The notes beneath the pieces are model-generated. The model was not told the DNA's origin and made no database searches. It saw nothing but the letters and a program-made list of their open reading frames with translations. Positions 22,782 to 34,014 of a stretch of DNA of 64,000 nt are shown in pieces. The stretch spans positions 302,209,468 to 302,273,467 of the forward strand of contig NC_057861.1 of assembly GCF_019393635.1 (NCBI RefSeq), in the 5' to 3' direction. The position numbers were made by a program, and so were the translations under genes. Within the stretch, counting starts at the first letter, position 1. Each line of letters opens with the position of its first letter. The DNA comes from Dromiciops gliroides (taxonomy: Eukaryota; Chordata; Mammalia; Microbiotheria; Microbiotheriidae).

Positions 22782-23282
22782 TGTAGGACCCCAAGAAACT
22801 TAAAAAGCCTCAAACCCTAAGGAATCCTTAAAATTTAGACACCAAAACCAAAGATTCCAGAAGTGAAAAACAATCTCTGTCTCACACCTCAGGAATGTGT
22901 TGTTGCCAGGACACATAGACCAGGGGTCATGTAGACCCTAGAATGTTTTGAAACCGCTCCATCTATGATGTAAACACCAATAAGCATATCAAGGTCTGCA
23001 AGGATGACATGTGAGTTCCATATGTTCAAGATATGGAATCTTTTTCATGTACATCACTTGACCCCAAAACACCCCCACCCAATGTCCCCCTCCTCGGTAG
23101 TTTTTGCAATCTCATTACTATTGGCATGTTGCCTTCTTTATCTGAAACTGTATAAAAGGTAAATTCTCTTATTCAAAGAGATGGTCTCCATCATGACTCT
23201 CTCCTGGTCATGTACTCCTCTCTCCTAATAAACCTCTTTGGGTGAGTTAGCACCCCAACCCAGGTCACAAGCTCTGCCTACA
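22782..23282 (+). mobile_element. LTR, possibly 5' LTR of a decayed ERV
   Basis: 501 bp with matching ends TGTAGG and CCTACA, a TATA-like TATAAAAGG near 23,152 and CCTAATAAACC near 23,226. It resembles 24,712-25,195 in the same orientation. It sits directly beside the 5S pseudogene. No matching target duplication is seen around it alone, consistent with one end of a larger element. Confidence 0.6.
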
Positions 23283-24711
23283 ACAACAAGGCCATAGACG
23301 GAACACTGGTGGAAGCTGATTTGGGTCCAGGTATACTGAAAAGGAGTTGCTACTTCAGGATTAAAAGTAAGGAATGACAGAGATTTTATCTGCCCAATCT
23401 TGTTTATCTTCCAGTAAATATCTCCAGTCTTATGAGTTTCTTGTGAAAGGTTCTACTTTTCAATGCCTTGTAACTAGAAACTGTTAATATGAATATATGG
23501 ATCACCTGGATTTAATGGAGGTACTTTATTATCCGAGGAGAGTTTTATGAAACCCTGGATTAATAGGAGCAAAATGTCCTTTAACTGAACCCAGATAGCT
23601 AGCAGATAAAAGGCCCTACCTAGTGATTTCTTTTCTCTCTGGATAGTAAGTCCCTATCTTATGGTAACATCTGGGTGTCCTCATCCTTGCCAAACACTTT
23701 TTTGGAATCCTGTAGTCTTATCATGATGCTTCTGTATTTCCTCTGAGAACTACAAAATTTACTAAGAACTGATTCCCTATCCAGTCCCCTCTTTCCCAGA
23801 CAAATGAATTGCCTGGGGCTGACTGTCTTTGTCATTTCCAGACTCTTGATGGACTTATGGACCTTCCTCCAAGTAACTTATCCCCTCCCAAAGTTCCCCA
23901 CCTTACTTCCTAGACTTAATGTAGATGGACTCTTTTACATAAAAACATAAAGTAGTTTCTATTCAGAGTCAGTAATGCCTATACTTAACTTAGGAGAAGT
24001 TCTATTATTTCTTTTGTTAAAGGTTCATTTACATTAAGTAGCTATATGTTGCTCTGGAGCAATCTTTTGGTTCCCTTTTTGTTTTGTTAGCCCATAAAAA
24101 CCCTTTCCTCTGTTCCCATCTTTGGGTATTCCTAGCTTCCGACCTTTGCAATACCACTAGCTATAGTTTCTCTGCCCTATTAAAGACCTTATTTTCTCCT
24201 ATATTGATTGTTTCCTTGATTTCCAGGTTAACACCTCCATACTTGTTATAACTGAAACTGTTAAACTGTTTTTTGCTTCTGGGTTGATTTCTGTATCACA
24301 CTATTCAAACTGACAATGCCCTGTAATCAGTGGACTAAAACCATATATACCCTCAGAAATGGGGAGTCCCCCAAGCTTCTCTCTTAGGAGGGAAGTCTCT
24401 ATGTGACCATGTCGTGTTATATTTCTTCTTGGGACAATAAAATATTAAATTGATATCATGTTTTTTCTGCCTGTCTCTGATCTGTTTCACAGGAGGACAG
24501 GTATGAATATCTTGTTCTCTTTCTAGTTTGTAGGAGATATTATAAGATATTATAATTTCTCTGATCTATTTATTAATTTGTAGGAGAAATTAAACATTGT
24601 TTCTCTGATCAGTTTGTAGAAGACAGGCAGATACAAAAACTATATTTTAATATTTGACAACACTAAGTGTTTATTCTACAGTTAGATCGAGGCAGACAAA
24701 GATTAAGTTGT
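23283..24711. mobile_element. Probable ERV internal remnant and LTR-like debris
   Basis: About 1.4 kb between two related LTRs, with no long open frame. The section 24,060-24,500 looks LTR-like (TATA-like and GGGACAATAAAATAT motifs) but has no clear ends. Assigned to a fossil ERV only from position. Confidence 0.3.
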
Positions 24712-25038
24712 TGTACGATGAGGGACCCCAAAACCGAAGGAATCCTTGAACTTTCCCAGCAGAGGAGCAGCTCTGTCTCCCACCTCAGGAATAGGTGCAG
24801 CCAAGCACAAACCAGGTATGCTGATCAGCAATACCAAGGTCTACAAGATGATATGCAGGGTATGGATGGATCCTACTGATACACCATTATTCAAAGATCC
24901 CCTCCTAGTTATCTTGCCCTTCCCAGTTTTTGCATTTCCTCTTGCTTTGTAATTTCCTCTCCTTTGTTTTGTAAACATACAAAAGACTAGGTATTCTTCA
25001 ACTCAACTGGGACAATTTTCCATAGTGATCTGCCCCTG

Positions 25039-25093
<55 letters not shown>

Positions 25094-25195
25094 CTCTCTC
25101 CTAATAAATCTTTTATTTTACTAGATTCATAAGCCTCCAGTTCTTTGGGTAAGCTAATCCCCACCCCCATCCAGGTCACAAGTTCCCTCAAATGT
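24712..25195 (+). mobile_element. LTR related to 22,782-23,282
   Basis: Shares GAGGGACCCCAAAACC, the CCACCTCAGGAATAGG block, CCTAATAAATC and the CCAGGTCACAAG end region with the LTR to the left, but is well diverged and contains an expanded AT repeat (25,042-25,091). Could be the 3' LTR of the same old provirus or a separate insertion. The right boundary is approximate. Confidence 0.55.
25042..25091. repeat. (AT)n microsatellite inside an LTR
   Basis: About 25 AT units within the LTR at 24,712-25,195. Confidence 0.93.
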
Positions 25196-25559
25196 GACCC
25201 AAGTCACATACTCCAAGATCCACATTATAATATAGACCACCCTTCATTATAATATTCATTTTCTCATTGAACTGTTCAATCAAAGTTGATTGAATACCTG
25301 CTCTTCCAAGGGCATATAAGCTGTGAGTCCACTTCCATTCGGGGTTTTTGGTCAAAGAGAGACACCCAAATGACCATCCTTTTATTGAAAATGCTAGCAT
25401 TATTAATAAAATGATTAAATTACCTAGAAACTGTCTCTCAAAACTTTTTAAATACCATACTAATAATAAAGGCTTTGGATGTGTTTTAGTAATTGGCTAT
25501 AAATTCTCCAGTTAGATGGAGGCTTTTATATATAGAAATTCTTAAGCATTGTAAAGAAA

Positions 25560-25706
25560 GGGGCAGTTAGATGGCATAGTGGACAGAGCACTGGCCTTGA
25601 AGTCAAGAGGACCTGAGTTCAAATCCAGCCTCAGACACTTAGATTTACTAGCTGTGTGATCCTGGGCAAGTTACTTAACCCTGACTGCCTTGCCAAAAAA
25701 AGAAAA
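25560..25706 (+). mobile_element. Short tRNA-headed SINE
   Basis: GGGGCAGTTAGATGGCATAG head, complete core and A-rich tail; moderately diverged. Confidence 0.8.
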
Positions 25707-25892
25707 ATAGTTGGAAAGAAACTTTTAAATCATGTTTTTCCTGTTTGAAGTCTCTGATAGTATCAAGAGAGGACTAATTATACATGTCAGGTCTTCCAGG
25801 TTTTTCCTCTAACTCATAATATATGCTGTCCATTTTATCTATAATACCAGAACAAGGAAGGAAAAAAACCAAATGGTATGTGGAAATTGAAA

Positions 25893-26140
25893 ACTTCAAT
25901 TGTTCTTCAGTCATGTTTGATTCTTTGTGACCCCATTTCAGGTTTTCTCAGCAAAGATACTGAAATGGTTTACCATTTCCTTCTCCAGCTCATTTTACAT
26001 ATGAGGAAACTGAGGCAAACAAGGTTAAATTATTTGCCCAGGGTAACACAGCCAATAAGTATCTGAGATCAGATTTGAACTTGGGAAGATATGTCTTTCT
26101 GACTCCGGACCCTGTGCTGTATTCATTGTACCACTTAGCT
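25893..26140 (-). mobile_element. Long CORE-SINE (MAR1-like)
   Basis: Antisense copy from TTGTTCTTCAGTCATGTTTG to the head near 26,140. Confidence 0.78.
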
Positions 26141-26213
26141 AAATTGAAATTCTTTTTTTTTAATTTCTTTTTTCTTTTTAAATTTTTAAAATTTTTTATT
26201 TTATTTTATTTTT

Positions 26214-26350
26214 GCAGGGCAATGAGGGTTAAGTTACTTGCCCAGGGTCACAGAGCTAGTTAAGTGTCAAGTGTCTGAGGACAGATTTGAACTCAGGTCC
26301 TCCTGAATCCAAGGCCAGTGCTCTATCCACTGTACCACCTAGCTGCCCCT
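26214..26350 (-). mobile_element. Short tRNA-headed SINE at the 3' end of HAL1
   Basis: Antisense copy lying against the 3' end of the 26,360-29,650 HAL1. A T-rich stretch to its left may hold both tails. Confidence 0.82.
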
Positions 26351-27636
26351 TTTTATTATTTTGAATAGAATTTTATTTTCCAAAATATACGTAAAAACAA
26401 AATTTTAACATCAATTTTTAAAAAAACTTTGTGTTCCAATTTCTTTTCCCCTTCTGTTCCCACCCCTCACCCACAAGAACTCAAGCAATTCAAAATAAGT
26501 TATACATGAGTAATCATGAAAAAATTCCCATATTAGCTAGTTGTGAGAGAAAACAGTCAAAAAAACCCCAAAACTTCAGATTAAGGAATTGTCAAAGAGG
26601 AAAAGAAGAAAAATTTTTAAAAATGTGTTTCCATTTGTTTTCAGATACTATCAGTTCTTTCTCTGCAGATGGGCTGCAATCTTCATAAGTCCTTCAGGCT
26701 TATATTGGATCATTGCCTTACTGAAAATAACCACATGCTTCCCAGCAGATAATCCTCCACTATTGCTGTTATTTTGTATACAGTACATTTCACTCTGCTT
26801 CAGTTCATGTAGGCCTTTCCAGGTTTTTCTGATAGTATCCTGTTCATTATAACCAGTATATAGTACCTTAGGCTTGACAGAATTTTCTTCATTAAAAGCC
26901 CAGGAAAGTAGGTACCATACATTTTGCCATTATAATCAATCTTCATAACTATTTCCCTCCATCCCACTCCCTTCCCATGACATTTACTCTCTTCTTTTTA
27001 CCTATTCCTCCTCAGAAGTGTTTTACTTCTGACTATCCTCTCCCTCACTCTGCACTCCCTTTTTTTTTAACCCTTTCTTCCTTATTCCCCTTCCCTCCTA
27101 CTGTCCTGCAGGGTTAAATAGATTACTCTTCCCAATTGGGTATGAAATCTATTCCCTCCATGAGCTTACCCCAATAAGATCAGGGTCCCTGAGTTAATTC
27201 TGTTTTCTAAATTTTTCTTCCTCCCTCCCTCCTCAACCCTCCCTATGAGATCATGCAATTCAATATGTCATACTGGTGCAGTAATGCAGAACATCTTCAT
27301 CTTCCTTGAAAGTGTTTTGCTTTTTACTGCTCTCTCCCCCAATCTGCTCTTTCCTCCTTCCCTTCTTCCCCCCTCCTCCTTTTCTCCCTCCCCTCCCTCA
27401 GGGCAAAAATATATTACTATACCTACTTGAGTATGTATGTTAGTCCTTCTTTGAGCCAATTCTGATGATATTAAGGTTCACTCACTCCCCAACTCTTCCC
27501 CCCTCTTCTCCTCCCCTCCATATGCTTTTTTCTTGTTTCCTTCATATGAACTACCTCTCCCCAGACCATCTCTCCCCTTCTCCTTCCCCCAGTCTATTCC
27601 ACCTACACCTTAACCCTATTTTAATGATGTCATCAT

Positions 27637-27740
27637 GAGTTAGGGGGCACAGTGGGAAATGCACCAGCCCTGGACCCAGGAGGCCCCAAGTCCAAATTTG
27701 GCCCCAGACATAAGACACCCCACCTTGTCTGCCCCACAAA
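27637..27740 (+). mobile_element. SINE-like module inside HAL1
   Basis: Diverged copy of the short SINE head and body (GGGGGCACAGTGG, CACCAGCCCTGGACCCAGG). It sits at the same place in the HAL1 3' region as 49,638-49,750, so it was probably carried by the family. Confidence 0.6.
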
Positions 27741-28043
27741 GACCAAAACATAAATGCTTTCCAGATATCATCCCTTCATATTCAGTTGAGACCTATGTCT
27801 TCTGTGAGTTTCTTACTGAGATAGTTCTTAAGATTTCAAAGTATTATCTTCTCACGTAGGAATGTAAATGGTTTGATCTTTTAATATCCCTCATGAAGTC
27901 TTTTTCCTGTTTATCTTTTTATGCTTCTCCAGGGTCTTGTATTTCAAAGTCAAATTTCCTATTCAGTTCAGGTCTTTTCATCACAAATGCTTGAAAGACC
28001 TCTTTCTCATTGAAATCCCATTTTTGCCGCTGAAAAATTATAC

Positions 28044-28862
28044 TCAGTTTTGCTGGGTACGGAATATCATATGCCATGCCCTTTGGTCCTTTAATGTAGA
28101 AGCTGCTAAATCTTGCTTTATCCTTATTGGAGCTCCACTGTATTTGAATTCCTTTTTTCTAGCTGCTTGCAGTATTTTCTCCTTGACCTGGGAGTTCTGG
28201 AATTTGGCTATAATATTCGTGGAGGTTTTCCTTTTGGGATCTCTTTCAGGAGGTGATCTGTGGATTCTTTCAATTTCTATTTTAGCTTCTTCTTCTAGAA
28301 TATCAGGGCAATTTTCCCTCACAATCTCTTGGAGGATGGTGTCTGAGCTTTTGTTTTGGTCATGGTTTTCAGGTAGTCTAATAATTTTCAAATTATCTCT
28401 CCTAGATTTATTTTCTAGGTCAGCCATTTTTCCCAGGAGATATTTCACATTGCCTTCTATTTTTTCATTCAATTGGATTTGCTTTACTGTGTCTTGGTTT
28501 CTCATAAGATCACTAGCTTCCATTCGTTCAATCCTAATTCTTAGGCAGTTATTTTCATCAGACAGCTTTTTAATCTCCTTTTCCATTTGGCTTTTCAAAC
28601 TATTGACTTTTTTTCTCATGACTCTCCTGCATCACTCTCATTTCCCTTTCCATTATTTCTTCCTTTTCTCTACATCTTCTTTCTATTTCTCCTACTTTCT
28701 CTTCAAAATCCCTTTTGCAAGCTTCCATGGCCTGAGACCAATTCATATTTTTCTTGGAAGCTTTGATGTTGGAGCTTTGACCCTGTTATTATCTTCTTGT
28801 TCTGAGGTTGTATTACCCCCAAAGAAGTTTTCAATGGTCTTCTGCTTTCTCTGCCTACTCAT
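28044..28862 (-). pseudogene. HAL1/L1-type ORF1 (RNA-binding chaperone protein), degraded
   Basis: The ATG at 28,862-28,860 opens MSRQRKQKTIENFFGG. The frame breaks near 28,735, and a 191-codon stretch from 28,619 carries the coiled coil and the conserved L1 ORF1p core: DNLKIIRLPE, then RIHRSPPERDPKRK, then IRIKQDLAASTLKDQRAW. These are the RRM and C-terminal domain blocks of L1 ORF1p, which forms trimers and coats LINE RNA. The N-terminal QKTIENFF fits a PCNA-interacting (PIP) box. At least one frameshift or stop makes this copy inactive. Confidence 0.8.
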
Positions 28863-29019
28863 CCTGGCTTACTATTTTTGGCTTTTAACTCCTTCTTAAA
28901 GTGTGGTGCTGCTTCCAGGACACAATGTTCGAGCTACAGCATGACCCAGGGGCTGATTGGGCTTCTTCTCAGCCTGCCTGGCCTCACTTTTGTTTGATTT
29001 TAAACTCTCCAGTGCGGGA

Positions 29020-29041
29020 CGGGGGGGGGGGGGGGGGGGGC
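29020..29041. repeat. G homopolymer in HAL1 5' UTR
   Basis: A run of about 20 G. Prone to assembly error. Confidence 0.85.
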
Positions 29042-29721
29042 AGGGAGGGAGGCTCGGGTGGTGGGGCTGCTTCTCAGCTCCACTCCTGTTCCCAGCTTCA
29101 GAGGGTCCAAGGTGTTTTGGTTTGAGGGGGAGCAGGTTTTAATCTCACCTGGTCTGTTCTCAGGTTCGGAGATAACCTCAGGCCTACTTACTAAGCAACC
29201 AACCAGCAAAACTTTCTGTGGTGTGGTTTTTAGCTTCCCATGAGCCTGCCTGCTCCCTTCCCCCACCTGGGCCTTCAGCACCTCAGGATTTCTTCCTGGC
29301 TCCCTGCTGGGGTGGGACAGTCGAATCCTCCTCCCCCGCTCACTCCCCCCGCCAGCCATTCAACCTGATTGTATACTCGGTTCCAGAAGACACCAGTGCT
29401 GCAGCCGATTCAGAGGCACTGGGGCAAATTTCTCAGGTGGGTGTCTGGTGTGTCGGCCCAATTGTGGGATTAGGCTTTATTCGTGGCCAAGCACAGCCCC
29501 CTGAAATCTATCTATAGCTGTAGAAAACTCTCAGCCCGAATTTTTGTGTGTTTTTTCTGCCCCAAGGTTTCTTTTATTGCTATTTTTGGGGTGATTGTAT
29601 CAGGAGCCCTCTGTTTAATGTCTTTCCCCCACCATCTTGGCTATGCCCCTGAAACTCTTTTAAATGAGTTACTGGTAGTCTGGTATGATGTTCTTCCTAT
29701 AGCTCTGATGATTATTAGGTT

Positions 29722-29862
29722 TGTAATGGGACCCCCAAGAAATTCAAAAGGTTCAAACCCCCTAGGCCTAGGGGAAAACAGCTCTCTCCCAACTCAGGAA
29801 TGAGGTGTGGTAGGGCATGGTCCCAGTATGCTGATGTACAATGCTAATGTTGATGAACAAAA
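29722..29862 (+). mobile_element. LTR fragment related to 22,782-23,282
   Basis: Starts TGTAATGGGACCCCCAAG, then CAACTCAGGAATGAGG, matching the first 140 bp or so of the LTR at 22,782. The remainder is missing. Confidence 0.5.
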
Positions 29863-30656
29863 CCTCTTTTTTAATATTCCTTTCCATGTCAATTCAAATT
29901 AAATTTTCAGTAATTCCAAAATCAAATTTTAACTCCAGATTTAATTTTGAATTGGTTGGGACACCCAGAAGAAGATGAACACCCACCTCAAATCTTCACT
30001 TCCCAGAATCTCTTTGAATACTTATTCCAGGAATTTCAAAGTCCAATTTAAGCTTGTCTGATATGGGTGCTTATGCTTTCATCCTCTCTTCCTTGTATGA
30101 CAATGCCATCAAAAGGCTTAATAAGGGGAGTCAGTAAGTAAAGAGGCAAAAAGCATTCCTACTTCAGCTGCTTTTTATAAAATGAGAAGAAGCTGTTGAA
30201 AGCTAAATGGTGGCCCCCAAGTTGTGGCATATTGCAATCCTTCCTTTGGAAATTATGAAAATGTAAGGAACTTCTTTCTCTAAAGAAACAGAATTAAGTA
30301 AGAATCATGAAATACTGAGCCCAGTTTTAACTATTTTGTAATAATCAGTATATTGCCTCCCTTTCTCCTCACTTCTCAGTTTAACTTGAGAAATTACTTC
30401 CTTTAAATAATCTGTATGTATGTAACATTTTTAGCCACTAAGCCAAATTAGAGTCTAGTGCTCCAAACCATGGCTTTGTGAAATTTTTGTGTCCTGTTTG
30501 GTCCTCCTGGCCTTAACTTCACTTTCTGTCACATCTGAAAAGTCTGAGTGTCCAAATCAAATGACTCAGATAGGAATAGTCTCTCATAATCTTCAAAATT
30601 TTCAGAAAGTAAAGTTCAGGTTGCAGGTAGGACTCAGTGACTAATCTGCCAGAAAG
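29863..30656. other. No feature recognised
   Basis: Unassigned sequence between the LTR fragment and the GGAAA repeat. Confidence 0.55.
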
Positions 30657-30826
30657 GAAGAAAGGAAAGGAAAGGAAAGGAAAGGAAAGGAAAGGAAAGG
30701 AAAGGAAAGGAAAGGAAAGGAAAGGAAAGGAAAGGAAAGGAAAGGAAAGGAAAGGAAAGGAAAGGAAAGGAAAGGAAAGGAAAGGAAAGGAAAGGAAAGG
30801 AAAGGAAAGGAAAGGAAAGGAAAGAA
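30657..30826. repeat. (GGAAA)n pentanucleotide repeat
   Basis: About 33 almost perfect GGAAA units over 170 bp, all purine on the plus strand. The lysine-rich open frame across it is an artefact. Confidence 0.95.
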
Positions 30827-30959
30827 GAAACGAAACCTGAGGTTCCTATGAAACTATTTCTTATATGTAGACATATCCACTAGGGAAATCCTATTATAGA
30901 AAATTACTATGGGTTGTCAGAATTTATACCTCCCTGTTTCCACCAGATAATACATATAA

Positions 30960-31150
30960 TGTAATGAAATGAGCACTGCTTCTGGAGTCAGAGAACCTGG
31001 GTTCAAATCTTACCTCTGACACATTTCATGTGCGACCTAGGTCAAATCACTTAACCTTGCTTGGCTTCTGTTTCCTCATCCATGAAATGAAGGGCTATAG
31101 ACTAGATGCTCTCTGAGGTCCCATCCAGCTACTGACTGATAATTCTTATG
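30960..31150 (+). mobile_element. MIR-like SINE spanning the duplication start
   Basis: GAGTCAGAGAACCTGGGTTC, then CTTCTGTTTCCTCATCCATG. The duplication begins inside it (31,049); only its right half appears in copy B at 53,303-53,402. Confidence 0.65.
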
Positions 31151-31489
31151 TTGTCTTTTATTCTTTAATTTATAAACATAATTTTTCTCTGTAGAGCATT
31201 AGACCCCACACCTCCTCCTGCTAGAAGTTGTAGTTCAAAGAGTACATTGCAAAACATAATCCTGGAGAATAAATCACATTGTGTGAAATAAGATACCAGG
31301 CATTAACATATTCTAGGCAAGAGTGTCCTCTCCTCTGTATCAGAATGCTCTGTGTTAACATACCTTATATAACTTTCAAGAAACAAAACTTAGGTTGGGG
31401 ATTTGAAACTAAACCCATTCTCTTTCCCCAGGGCTCTGAGAAGAGTCCAGATATTTTCTTTTTCTCTCACTGCTATTAGAAAGCACCTT

Positions 31490-31636
31490 AGGGGGCAGCT
31501 ATGTGGCACAGTGGATAAAGCAGTGGTCCTGGATTCAGGAGGACCTGAGGTCAAGTCTGGCCTCAGACACTTGACAAGTACTAGCTGCGAGACCCTGGGC
31601 AAGTCACTTAACCCTAATTGCTCCCCTCCAAAAAAA
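31490..31636 (+). mobile_element. Short SINE, only in copy A
   Basis: Perfect 12-bp duplication AGAAAGCACCTT at 31,478-31,489 and 31,637-31,648. The empty site is at 54,882-54,893 in copy B. Confidence 0.9.
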
Positions 31637-31899
31637 AGAAAGCACCTTGTCTGTTTTATAAAAACTTTCCAAGAATTAGGAAACAAGAAGTGTGCCACCT
31701 TTAATCAAAATTGCATTTGCACAGCCTGAGGCCTTGGCGCATTTAAAAATCTAACAAGACAAGAAAAGTTTCTTTCTCGATTTAGGACTGTGATCATTAT
31801 TTCTATGAAATGTCACCTGACTCTGTGGGAAATACTGTACTCCTTCCCCTCCCTCCCCTGCACCCACTGGTTTTCAGATGAACTAAATGGAGATCTCTT

Positions 31900-32535
31900 T
31901 CTTTTTAAGTAAATTGTATTTTTTCTAATTACATGTAAACAATTTTCAACATTTATTTTTATAAGATTTTGAGTTCTCAATTTTTGTCCCTCTCTCCCCT
32001 CCTACCTCCCCCAGATGGCAAGCATTCTGATATAGGTTATACATGTACAATCATATTAAACATATTTCCACATTAGTCGTGTTGTGAAAGAAGAAATGGA
32101 ACAAAATGCACAAAAAAAAAAAACCCAAAATGTGAAAATGTTATGCCTCAATTTGCATTGACTCCATAGTTCATTCTCTGGATATGGAGAGCATTTCCAA
32201 TCAGGAGTCTTTTGGAATTGCCTTGGATTATTGTACTGCTGAGGAGAGCTAAGTCAGTCATAGTTGATTATCACACAATGCTGATGATATTGTGCACAAT
32301 GTTCCCTTGGTTCTGCTCATTTCACTCAGCATCAGTTCATATAAATCTTTCCAGGTGTTTTTTCTCCCCAATTGATGGGCATTCTCTAAATTTCCAATTC
32401 TTTGTCACCACAAAAAGAGTTGCTATATACATGTAGGTCCTTTTCTCTTTTTAATCACCTCTTTGGGATATAGACCTAGGAGTGCTATTGCTGCATCAAA
32501 GGGTATGCACAGTTTGATTGCCTTTTGGGTACAGT
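31900..32535 (-). mobile_element. L1 3' end (copy A of the duplication)
   Basis: Antisense L1 3' UTR and ORF2 C-terminal remnant, recognisable from TTTCCAATTCTTTG and CTCAGCATCAGTTCATA, which are antisense to the MEYY/AALF region seen at 930-1,260. The homologous element is at 55,160-55,828. Confidence 0.7.
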
Positions 32536-32767
32536 AATGGAGATCTCTAACAGCCTCCATAAGGAGACCTGGGCTCCAGTTCATCCCTACTTTGATAGAG
32601 TCTTATTGTGAGGCCATGGATAAGTCATTTAATCTCTCCTTACACCTTAGTAGCTCATTAGTAACAGATCAATGATCTCCAAGAGATCTAGATCTTCCAG
32701 CTCTAATGATCTATAATTCTATATGGGATACAGGAACAGCATCAACTATCTCTGTATGTGTATCCTC

Positions 32768-32768
32768 A

Positions 32769-32839
<71 letters not shown>
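32768..32839. repeat. (TC)n(AC)n microsatellite, copy A
   Basis: About 10 TC then about 24 AC units. In copy B the repeat is at 56,054-56,102, beside the solo LTR. Confidence 0.93.
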
Positions 32840-32842
<3 letters not shown>

Positions 32843-32846
32843 ATGG

Positions 32847-33080
32847 CAAAGTAGATGGAGCACAAGCTGGGATTCAAACACACATCTTTGTGAGTTTAAA
32901 TTCAATCTGACACTTAGTAGCTGTGTGACCTGGACATGTCACTTAATCCTGTTTGCCTCAGTTTCCTCATCTGTAAAATGAGCTGGAGAAGGAAATGACA
33001 AACCACTCCAGTATCTTTGCCAAGAGAACCCCTAATGGGGTTATAAAGAGTTGGACATGACTGAAATGATTGAATAACAT
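32847..33080 (+). mobile_element. Long CORE-SINE, copy A of the duplication
   Basis: TTGCCTCAGTTTCCTCATCT, ACAAACCACTCCAGTATCTT and GATTGAATAACATA end. Shared with 57,189-57,425. Confidence 0.8.
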
Positions 33081-34014
33081 ATACACATGTGTGTATGTAT
33101 CCCACTCCATATGCTGACCATGCCACACCCTGGGCAACTTGCTATTGTGTTTCCATCTAGCTGCTATTGTCCTTGCTGCTTTTACCTGGTTCCAAACACA
33201 CTTTTCTATCCCAATACTTCACCAGCACAGCTGGACATCATCCAGCCATACTTTTCCCTTCAGTCATTCATTCTCTTCTATAAAATGGCAGTGATAATGC
33301 CTATACTCCAAACCTCACTGTTCTTTTGCCATTCAAATAAGATAATGTATGTAAATCACTTTGTAAAGATGAGCACAATATTTAAATATCAATTATTGTT
33401 GTGCAATCAGGAGAGAGATGCTGATGTTTTTATTTGGAAAATGTCTCACAGATGACATTTGTACAAATGAATGATGACAAAGAGTGCATCTCTTTAGGAT
33501 ATTACTTCTTTCTACCTGCACACTCTACTTAATATTCTACTGACTGGTTACATGTTCTACAATATCTCCTTTCTACCCCCATACAAGTTCCTTAAGGTAG
33601 GGACTGTCGAGCTTTTGTCCTTGTGGCCCAAGTGCCCATAATGCCATGCACATAGTAGGCACCCAGTCAATATTTATTGAAATTAAATCTCCACTATCCC
33701 AACTAAAGCAAATAATTCTCTAGCTCTGATAGTTACAGAGGAGAATTGGATTCTGAGAGCCCATCCTAGACAACTACCCGATTCATTTCAACAAAACATT
33801 CACAGTTTTGGGACAAAGATAAATACAGAAATGGATATGTGTTGAATTTCCTGACTTGGATCAGCAAATAAATTGAAGTTAGGAAAGACAATGTCAAAAT
33901 GTATTTCTGAATGGTAATTTTAATAGGAAAATTCAATATAGCAAATAACCCATGATTTTAAAATTCAGATATACAAATTGGGTCTTCTTTACTCAATTTG
34001 CACTTCCGGACATT

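Larger units (their letters stand above)
26360..29650 (-). mobile_element. HAL1 (half-L1) LINE, near full length
   Basis: Runs on the minus strand from a 5' end with the L1-like start CATAGCCAAGATGGTGGGGG (about 29,650), through a GC-rich 5' UTR (28,863-29,640) and ORF1 (28,862-28,044), to a long T-rich (sense A/purine-rich) 3' region ending near 26,360 beside a SINE. There is no ORF2 (endonuclease and reverse transcriptase): ORF1 is followed directly by the 3' region. That layout is the definition of HAL1 elements, which borrow L1 enzymes. A SINE-like module lies at 27,637-27,740 within it. Confidence 0.75.

Noticed and set aside
27937-28899. 320-codon plus-strand frame rich in Phe, Leu and Ser, looking like a membrane protein
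   Set aside because: It is the reverse strand of the HAL1 ORF1 coiled coil, whose Lys/Glu codons read as Phe/Leu/Ser in antisense.
30637-30840. Open frame of repeated Lys-Gly-Lys-Glu-Arg
   Set aside because: Direct product of the GGAAA repeat; no start context or conservation.
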